In this document: piece after piece, positions 51,057 through 56,580 of the stretch
Position numbering within the stretch: position 1 is the first letter of the stretch
Layout: every line of letters begins with the position of its first letter
Assembly (NCBI GenBank): GCA_964437465.1
Contig: CAYTGI010000009.1
Coordinates: 1 to 56,580, forward strand
Reading direction: 5' to 3'
Source: JAGQLF01 sp964437465
Lineage (GTDB): Bacteria; Patescibacteriota; Dojkabacteria; J137
DNA: 56,580 nt
The notes under the pieces: model-generated
The model's database searches: none
Seen by the model: the letters and a program-made list of their open reading frames with translations, nothing else
Told to the model about the DNA's origin: nothing
Translations under genes and position numbers: made by a program

Positions 51057-52191
51057 ATCTCTCAGTTTTAAACTTTCCTTTATTTATGGGCTATCTTTTT
51101 TTCTGAGTGCATTAATACTTGCTATCTTAGTCAATCTAGTTTTACAAAGGACATATGAACCACCTTTTGATGAAATGCAATCTATTTTTTCACAGTATGA
51201 TGAAAATATAGATAGACTTTTGGATAATCCAGAGGTTCAAGAAGAAGTTAGGTCGATTCAAGAAAAAGCTATTTCAGAGGTAAGATTAAGAATGTCTGTT
51301 GCCCTAATATTATTTACAATAGCTTCAGCGGTAACTGGTTATTTCTTATCGAAAAGTATGCTAAACCCAATTAAGAAACTTAGTAAGGCAACTAGGATTA
51401 TTAATGAAAATAAGCTCAATGCTAAGATAGACAACAAAAATGTAGATGATGAACTAGGCGAATTAGTGCACAATTTCAATACTATGCTTGTAAGGTTAAA
51501 TACTAGCTTTGAGGCTCAGAAACATTTTGTGGAAAATGCATCTCACGAACTAAAAACCCCACTGACTATCATGAAGTCAAATGCGCAAGGGGCATTACTT
51601 CGTAAAGAGATCAGCAGCAATGAACTTAAGAAAGCACTAAAAAAAACGGTTGAATCAGCTGACCGACTTACTAAGTTGGTAGATAACCTACTGAGCTTAG
51701 CCCAAACTGGGCTGAAAGATATTGATTTGGAACCAATAGACATAATCTCTTCAATTAACAATTCAATAGATGAAATTAGTAACTTAGCAAAAGAGAAAAA
51801 CATAGATATAGAGTTTATCCACGAGAAAGAAAAATATATTGTTTTGGGTTCTCCAAATTTACTAAATAAAGTCTGGATAAACCTTTTAGATAACGCTATA
51901 AAATATTCAGATAATGGGAGTCCGGTGAAACTAAAAACAAAGAGAAATGGTAAATTTATATCTATTAATTTTATTGATTATGGTCACGGGATACTAGAAG
52001 AAAAAACAAAATATATTTTTGACCGTTTTTATAGAATCGATAATTCAAGATCCAAGTCTTCTGGTGGCAATGGAATAGGATTATCTATTGTAAAATCGGT
52101 ACTTGAACTTCATAACGGACACATATTTCTTTCTTCAGAAATAAATAAAGGTAGTATTTTTAGCGTAACATTGCCACTTATAGAAGAATAA
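51043..52191 (+). CDS. Sensor histidine kinase with HAMP domain
   Basis: 382 residues. Two membrane helices (about 7-30 and 83-104) bound a ~50-residue, helical extracytoplasmic segment (FDEMQSIFSQYDENIDRLLDN). Then a HAMP linker, a HisKA dimerisation domain with phospho-acceptor His in SHELKTPLTIMKS (about 168), and a HATPase domain with N box NLLDNAIKYSD, G1 DYGHGI and G2 GGNGIGLSIV. All catalytic motifs are intact. Partner of the regulator just upstream (14-bp overlap). The small sensor loop suggests membrane or peptide stress sensing; inference. Confidence 0.95.
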   Translation: MKKIKSLSFKLSFIYGLSFFLSALILAILVNLVLQRTYEPPFDEMQSIFSQYDENIDRLLDNPEVQEEVRSIQEKAISEVRLRMSVALILFTIASAVTGYFLSKSMLNPIKKLSKATRIINENKLNAKIDNKNVDDELGELVHNFNTMLVRLNTSFEAQKHFVENASHELKTPLTIMKSNAQGALLRKEISSNELKKALKKTVESADRLTKLVDNLLSLAQTGLKDIDLEPIDIISSINNSIDEISNLAKEKNIDIEFIHEKEKYIVLGSPNLLNKVWINLLDNAIKYSDNGSPVKLKTKRNGKFISINFIDYGHGILEEKTKYIFDRFYRIDNSRSKSSGGNGIGLSIVKSVLELHNGHIFLSSEINKGSIFSVTLPLIEE

Positions 52192-52207
52192 TTATAGTTT
52201 TAGTATT

Positions 52208-52240
52208 TTCACATTCATTTCATCTTCCATCAAGTACAAT
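52208..52240 (+). promoter_or_regulatory. TTCAY-repeat promoter of the hydrolase operon
   Basis: TTCAC-A-TTCAT-TTCAT (52208-52223), 11 bp, then TACAAT (52235-52240), 26 nt before ATG 52267. It matches the promoter at 50319 in repeat number and spacing. Confidence 0.7.
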
Positions 52241-52266
52241 AAAATATTAATTTATTAAAATACGTT

Positions 52267-53058
52267 ATGGACTCAAATACTTTTCCTTTAAAGGGTACAA
52301 AATATTATTTATTAGCTATTGCTATTGTATTGCCGCTACTTGTTGCTTCGATAATATTTTTTGTTCTTTTTAGTGGCAATTCATCTACTGGCTATGTATC
52401 AAATCAAATGAATTCTATTTTGGGAGACGATCAATTATCGCAACCCGATTCATTTTACAATTATGCTTATGGAGAAATATTTGTAGCATATCGTTCTGGG
52501 TTTAGTGTTTCGGTAGAAGTTTATAATTCTTCGGGAGTTGAAGATTATTCATCATCAAAGTGGAGTAAACTTGATGAAGCACAAATAGCAGATGAGCTAG
52601 GTGCAACTCGAGTTAGGATAAATCATCCCCAATATTGGGTCGTAGATTCTGTTGTTGGTTTGGAGATAGACGATGGCGATTATGTTATCGAAATAGCAGA
52701 TATAAACTTACAGAAGGTAAATGAAATTGAGGCAAATATTTTTGATGGTAATGCAAATAATTCCCCATATAGTGAGAATACTTTTAAGTCAAGTCTTGAA
52801 TTAACCTGGAATGCAGGGACAGAGATTTACGAATTAGTGTCACCATCAGGTGAAGTGTACAGAATGCGATCATATTCCCAATCTATAGATCCAACAATAG
52901 ATTTAAGCAATTTAAATAAATTGGAAGAAAAGCTAGATTTACCAAGTGGTTGGGAATTTACTAGTCGTACACTTGAAAATGAATTCACATTTTCTGAAGA
53001 TGAAATAACTTTAGTTGCAGATGATCTTGGGAATAGTTATTTATTACTTAACGAGTAA
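52267..53058 (+). CDS. Membrane-anchored exported protein of unknown function
   Basis: 263 residues. One membrane anchor (about 14-38, LLAIAIVLPLLVASIIFFVLF) precedes an exported domain rich in Ser, Tyr and Asp. The C-terminal part (SPSGEVYRMRSYSQSIDPTIDLSNLNKLEEKLDLPSGWEF, then DDLGNSYLLL) resembles a beta-rich domain seen in other bacterial exported proteins; no enzyme motif. It starts a three- to four-gene operon under the TTCAY promoter. Its stop TAA overlaps the start of the CocE-like gene. Confidence 0.65.
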   Translation: MDSNTFPLKGTKYYLLAIAIVLPLLVASIIFFVLFSGNSSTGYVSNQMNSILGDDQLSQPDSFYNYAYGEIFVAYRSGFSVSVEVYNSSGVEDYSSSKWSKLDEAQIADELGATRVRINHPQYWVVDSVVGLEIDDGDYVIEIADINLQKVNEIEANIFDGNANNSPYSENTFKSSLELTWNAGTEIYELVSPSGEVYRMRSYSQSIDPTIDLSNLNKLEEKLDLPSGWEFTSRTLENEFTFSEDEITLVADDLGNSYLLLNE

Positions 53059-54887
53059 TGATGAAAATTTATCTAAAAAAGACAGGAAGATTTATAAGAC
53101 AAAATTCGACAAAGATTTTAATAATTATATTTTTCATAACTATAGCTATAACAACAGTTGGAATATTGGCTTATCAAGGCAGACACGAAATACTGAGACG
53201 AGTTGAAGGTTTACCTGAATTTACTAGTTCTGCAGGTGAGAGTTTTGATGAGATGGTATCGATGCAAGATGGTGTTAAACTTTATACTTCGATTCAGCTA
53301 CCTTCCGGGGATGGACCATTCCCCACTGTGTTGATGCGGAGTCCCTACCAAGATGTTTCAGCTGTCACTAGAAATTTAATATGTGGAAGATTTGTACGTT
53401 ATGGTTATGCCTGTGTTGTTCAAGATGCCAGAGGTCAGGGAAAGTCAGAAGGACAGTGGAATCCAGGTGTGAATAATGAAATAGCAGATGGTGAAAATAC
53501 ACTAAACTGGCTAATTGAACAAGACTTCCAAGATGGAAATATAGCTATGGTGGGTTCTTCCTTTCTAGCATCAGTTCAGTATTCAGCTTTAATTGATGGT
53601 GCTCCTGCAGAATTAAAAACTATTGTTCCAGCAATGATATCTACCGATATAAGAGAAATCATGTATCAAGATGGAATGTTTAGGCACGAAACATATACTG
53701 CTTGGGCAAGCCATATGAGAACATCCAATGATAGTCAAGCAAACTCAAATGCTGGTCAACAATATCAAGATGCACTTTTATATAAACCCCACAACCAAAT
53801 AGACACAGAAGTATATGGTGTCGAAATGTCTTGGTATCAAGAGATGTTAGCTGCAACTTCCCCAAATAGCGATTACTGGCAAGAAGAAAATAGAGTAAAA
53901 ATGAGAGAACTTCCAGAAAATATAGAGATACCAATCTTGATGATAGGTGGCTGGTATGACGTATTTTTTGGCTCACAATTTGAAGACTGGCAAAGGTTAG
54001 CAACTCAATCTGAAAGTCGCTATGTAATTGGTCCTTGGGATCACTCAGGTAGGACTGGTGAATTAAATACTCCTGATGCGGGTGGCAGAACTTTTCAATG
54101 GGATGAAATGCTTCCTTGGTTAGAACATCACTTAAAAGGTGCGCCATTAACTCAATCGACCGGATTACGATATTACGTAATGGGAAGTGAAGGTGAATGG
54201 GTAGAAACTGCGGAATGGCCAAATTCGAATAGAAATAAAACGAAAACTTTTTATCTGAAAAACCTTGAGAACTCTAATGATTGCCAATCAGGCGAACTAG
54301 CCTCAACACCAAATAAAACTAGTACACAGATTTCATATACATACGATCCTAACAATCCAGTTACTACAAGAGGCGGTTCGGGAATGCTTGCTTATAATTT
54401 GAGAGGCTACAACGGCATCAAGCCTGGGACTGCAGATCAAACAGGATTGTGCGACAGAGAAGATGTACTAACATTTCAAACTGATGAATTAGAAGATGGA
54501 ATGCTGATTTCAGGAGATATAACAGTAAAGTTAGATGTTTCCTCTTCTGCCAAAGATACAGCTTTTACAGCAAAACTAATTGAAGTGTTTGAGGATGGTA
54601 GAGAGATTAATATTCGAGATAATATTACATCGCTTGCCTTCAGAAATGGATCTGAAGTACCACTTGAGTACTCACCAGGCGAACAAGTTGAAATAACAAT
54701 AGAGATCTGGCCAATAGCTTGGGAGGTGCAACCCGGCTCAAAATTACGTTTAGATGTTTCATCATCTGACTTTCCAAAGTTTCATGCACATAGCAATATA
54801 GCAGGACCTTGGGCAGAACAAACAGAAGTAACTATTGCTGAACAAATTATTTACGGGGGAAATGTTACATTACAAGTCGAGAAATAA
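53058..54887 (+). CDS. CocE/NonD family alpha/beta hydrolase, membrane-anchored
   Basis: 609 residues. An N-terminal membrane anchor (about 17-37) precedes an X-Pro dipeptidyl-peptidase/CocE-type hydrolase: MQDGVKLYTSIQLPSGDGPFPTVLMRSPY, nucleophile in MVGSSFLASVQYSA (about 165-170), Asp in GGWYDVFFGSQ (about 299) and His in GPWDHSGRTG (about 327). A C-terminal jelly-roll domain follows (SGDITVKLDVSSSAKDTAFTAKLIEV...PGSKLRLDVSSSDFPKF). The triad appears intact. It hydrolyses esters or amides outside the cell membrane; substrate unknown. Translationally coupled (TAATG) to the gene before. Confidence 0.88.
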   Translation: MMKIYLKKTGRFIRQNSTKILIIIFFITIAITTVGILAYQGRHEILRRVEGLPEFTSSAGESFDEMVSMQDGVKLYTSIQLPSGDGPFPTVLMRSPYQDVSAVTRNLICGRFVRYGYACVVQDARGQGKSEGQWNPGVNNEIADGENTLNWLIEQDFQDGNIAMVGSSFLASVQYSALIDGAPAELKTIVPAMISTDIREIMYQDGMFRHETYTAWASHMRTSNDSQANSNAGQQYQDALLYKPHNQIDTEVYGVEMSWYQEMLAATSPNSDYWQEENRVKMRELPENIEIPILMIGGWYDVFFGSQFEDWQRLATQSESRYVIGPWDHSGRTGELNTPDAGGRTFQWDEMLPWLEHHLKGAPLTQSTGLRYYVMGSEGEWVETAEWPNSNRNKTKTFYLKNLENSNDCQSGELASTPNKTSTQISYTYDPNNPVTTRGGSGMLAYNLRGYNGIKPGTADQTGLCDREDVLTFQTDELEDGMLISGDITVKLDVSSSAKDTAFTAKLIEVFEDGREINIRDNITSLAFRNGSEVPLEYSPGEQVEITIEIWPIAWEVQPGSKLRLDVSSSDFPKFHAHSNIAGPWAEQTEVTIAEQIIYGGNVTLQVEK

Positions 54888-54924
54888 GTTATAGTCAATT
54901 TAGTTAATTTTTTAATATTAAATT

Positions 54925-56340
54925 ATGAGAAACATCAGAAAGAACTTTCAATTACTTCCATTTCTACTTATTTTGTGGAATATCATAGATATCATTGTCC
55001 ATGTAGCTGTGAACTTTGTTGAACCGCTTAGAATTGCAGGGAATATAATTGGTATTGTTGCGGGTTTGATTATTTGGTCTGGAATTATTAAAAAAAGTCT
55101 ACATGATTATTTATTGATTTCGGCTGTTTTGGTACTGGTACTTAATACCGTCCAAAGTTATTTTTACGGTTATGTAGTTCCAATGTTGGCTTTCATAGGC
55201 GTGACAGTATTCCTGTTACTAAGGATTGCTCAAGTTGATGGAATAAACAATGCTCCAAACAAAACTGAAAGTAAGAAAGAGTTAAGGCATCAATGGTGGG
55301 TAGCAATTCTTATAACTATAATTGGATTACTTCCTGTAGCCTTATTAGGTGAAAATATGTTGTCAAACACTAATATCGTAGATAATTTGACTTCCAGACA
55401 AGAAACCATAGATAAAAAGATGACAGAGCTGCAAAATCCTGATGAAATTTCAGTTGTGCTTCTTGGTGTTGCAAGCCCTCTTGGCCAGACAGATACGAAA
55501 ACAGCGACTGCAGTCTTCGCTAATGGTCAATTTTTATTGTTTGATGCTGGAAATAACGCACTTACTGAGATATATGAACAAGATTTAGCAATAGAGGAAC
55601 TAGATGCTGTATTTATTACTCACTTTCATGATGATCACTACGCTGACCTTGGAGAAGTAATGCAATGGTCGTGGATAAATGGTCGACGACAAATATTACC
55701 TGTCCATGGTCCTTCAGGTATAACCCAAATAGTCAACGCCTTCGAATCTGCTTATGAACTAGAAGCAAGCTATAGAACTGCTCATCATGGTGAGGAACTA
55801 ATGCCTTCAGAATGGGTTGATTCTGAACCGGTAGAGTTTGGAATTCCTGAGACCGATGAAGCAGTTACGATTTACGAGAATGACGGCGTAGTTGTAAAAG
55901 CCTTTCGGGTAAACCATTCACCAGCAGAACCTGCAGTTGGTTATAGAGTTGAATATCTAGGTAAAACTGTAGTGATTTCTGGAGATACAACAGCTACAAC
56001 CTCTCTAGCAACTAATAGTATGAATGCTGATATTCTTGTAGCAGCAACTATGAATATGGCTGCAATAGAAAATATTGAAGCTGGATTCAGAGAAATTGGT
56101 GATGAGAGAAATGCAACTTTAATGTTTGATATAAGAGATTATCTTATGGATGTTGATGAAGTTGCCCAACTGGCTGAAGATGCAAATGCAGATAAACTTG
56201 TTTTAAACCATCTCGCACCTGTACCTCGAAACCGTCTTATGAGTAGCAACCTATACATCAACCCTATGTCCGAGTTATATGGTGGAGAATTATTCGTAGG
56301 TGAAGAAGGTATGATAGTAACCATATCTGTAAATGAATAA
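54925..56340 (+). CDS. Membrane-bound MBL-fold metallohydrolase
   Basis: 471 residues. Four to five N-terminal membrane helices (about 10-165) and a linker lead to a metallo-beta-lactamase fold: VFITHFHDDHYADLGEVM (HxHxDH, about 231-237), FDAGNNALTEI, FRVNHSPAEPAVGYRVEY and VISGDTTATTSLA, then late VLNHLAPVP. The metal ligands look complete. The pattern is close to ribonuclease Z-like/arylsulfatase-type hydrolases, but with the enzyme probably facing outside. It lies 37 bp after the CocE-like gene, presumably in the same operon. Confidence 0.85.
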   Translation: MRNIRKNFQLLPFLLILWNIIDIIVHVAVNFVEPLRIAGNIIGIVAGLIIWSGIIKKSLHDYLLISAVLVLVLNTVQSYFYGYVVPMLAFIGVTVFLLLRIAQVDGINNAPNKTESKKELRHQWWVAILITIIGLLPVALLGENMLSNTNIVDNLTSRQETIDKKMTELQNPDEISVVLLGVASPLGQTDTKTATAVFANGQFLLFDAGNNALTEIYEQDLAIEELDAVFITHFHDDHYADLGEVMQWSWINGRRQILPVHGPSGITQIVNAFESAYELEASYRTAHHGEELMPSEWVDSEPVEFGIPETDEAVTIYENDGVVVKAFRVNHSPAEPAVGYRVEYLGKTVVISGDTTATTSLATNSMNADILVAATMNMAAIENIEAGFREIGDERNATLMFDIRDYLMDVDEVAQLAEDANADKLVLNHLAPVPRNRLMSSNLYINPMSELYGGELFVGEEGMIVTISVNE

Positions 56341-56392
56341 AGAATTACTTTATTATTCGAATCGGTTGTTGAACTAAGTTCTGAATTTAATT

Positions 56393-56580
56393 ATGAAAAA
56401 GTTTTCTATACTTCAGCTTACAATATTTTTGATAGTAGCATTGATACTGGGAGTTGTTTTGTTGGTCTTGACATGGCTTACAGTACCAGGTCATCAGCCT
56501 GGTGAAATAATAATCTCGGAAGAGAATATACAAAGACCAATTATCAAAAAAGAAGAAAATGAAATTAAGCAACCAGGCTA
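56393..56580 (+). CDS. Unknown membrane-anchored protein, partial (3' end off window)
   Basis: ATG 56393 gives 62 residues to the window edge: MKKFSILQLTIFLIVALILGVV and on, one signal-anchor helix (about 8-30), then PGHQPGEIIISEEN and a charged Lys/Glu-rich stretch. It follows the MBL gene by 52 bp on the same strand and may be the fourth gene of the hydrolase operon. No family can be assigned. Confidence 0.6.
   Translation, partial: MKKFSILQLTIFLIVALILGVVLLVLTWLTVPGHQPGEIIISEENIQRPIIKKEENEIKQPG

Noticed and set aside
53680..54222. 180-codon minus-strand frame within the CocE-like gene
   Set aside because: It overlaps the catalytic core of a clear hydrolase and has no start context.
56387..56572. 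61-codon minus-strand frame at the right edge
   Set aside because: The plus strand here encodes a signal-anchor protein starting at 56393; the minus frame is its complement.
1..56580. UGA recoded as Gly (as in some Patescibacteria)
   Set aside because: TGA ends several well-defined genes (e.g. 24705, 30817, 35224), and conserved Gly and Trp positions use normal codons.
1..56580. CRISPR arrays, prophage or complete insertion sequences
   Set aside because: I saw no regularly spaced repeats and no integrase, transposase, terminase or capsid-like frame.

Overview
The window is low-GC (about 28-33% in the lines I counted), gene-dense bacterial chromosome sequence. TGA is a stop (e.g. 24703-24705, 30815-30817, 35222-35224), so the standard bacterial code applies. 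Small genes, very tight gene junctions, many unrecognised short proteins, a short Obg without the OCT tail, and RNHCP and DUF5663-like proteins suggest a Candidate Phyla Radiation (Patescibacteria) organism, perhaps Dojkabacteria/WS6 or Microgenomates. That placement is inference; no rRNA is present. Two 10-N runs (8362-8371, 45759-45768) show this is a scaffold, and each interrupts a gene.

Layout. 1-1.9 kb: DoxX-like fragment, SRPBCC, DUF1801 and RdgB. 1.9-3.8 kb: a higher-GC ABC exporter with a strong Shine-Dalgarno. 4.1-8 kb: a MacAB-like operon (permease, coiled-coil adaptor, ATPase) followed by a structured RNA candidate. 8.1-12.4 kb: RlmI-like methyltransferase, Obg, an Hsp20 gene under a CIRCE-like operator, and PrmC carrying two repeat insertions. 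12.4-14.8 kb: an ECF sigma factor fused to a membrane segment and a ~500-residue exported domain, preceded by a duplicated hairpin module. 15-24 kb: hypothetical proteins, HPF/RaiA, HD hydrolase, RNase HI, lytic transglycosylase-like protein, pgk, serS and a PD-(D/E)XK protein. 24.1-26.3 kb: a T-box leader separated from glyS by an inverted-repeat-flanked four-helix-bundle gene. 26.3-36.9 kb: RNHCP, MgtC/DUF4010, miaA, a LysRS-B3/4 fusion, a 20-residue mini-gene, DUF1858 and tRNA-Leu. 37-45.6 kb: a degenerate PEP-synthase-like protein, SPFH protein, DUF5663-like and coiled-coil proteins, HtrA, AI-2E family permease and TrhO. 46-50.3 kb: tRNA-Glu followed by a decayed, island-like stretch with tRNA-end-like repeats and a GT2/GT-C fusion. 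50.3-56.6 kb: an OmpR-type two-component system and an operon of exported hydrolases.

How it works together. A -10 box (TATAAT) lies 5-7 nt upstream of at least eight start codons, which fits leaderless mRNAs. The two-component genes and the downstream hydrolase operon share three TTCAY repeats at the -35 position, so the regulator probably activates both. Translation genes (serS, glyS, lysS, miaA, trhO, prmC, rlmI-like, hpf, tRNAs) are spread through the window as short units.

Caution. At least three genes (16830-17560, 27841-29192, 40176-40663) are broken by one apparent missing base in a short homopolymer, with clear coding sequence on both sides. Sequencing or assembly error is the simplest explanation.
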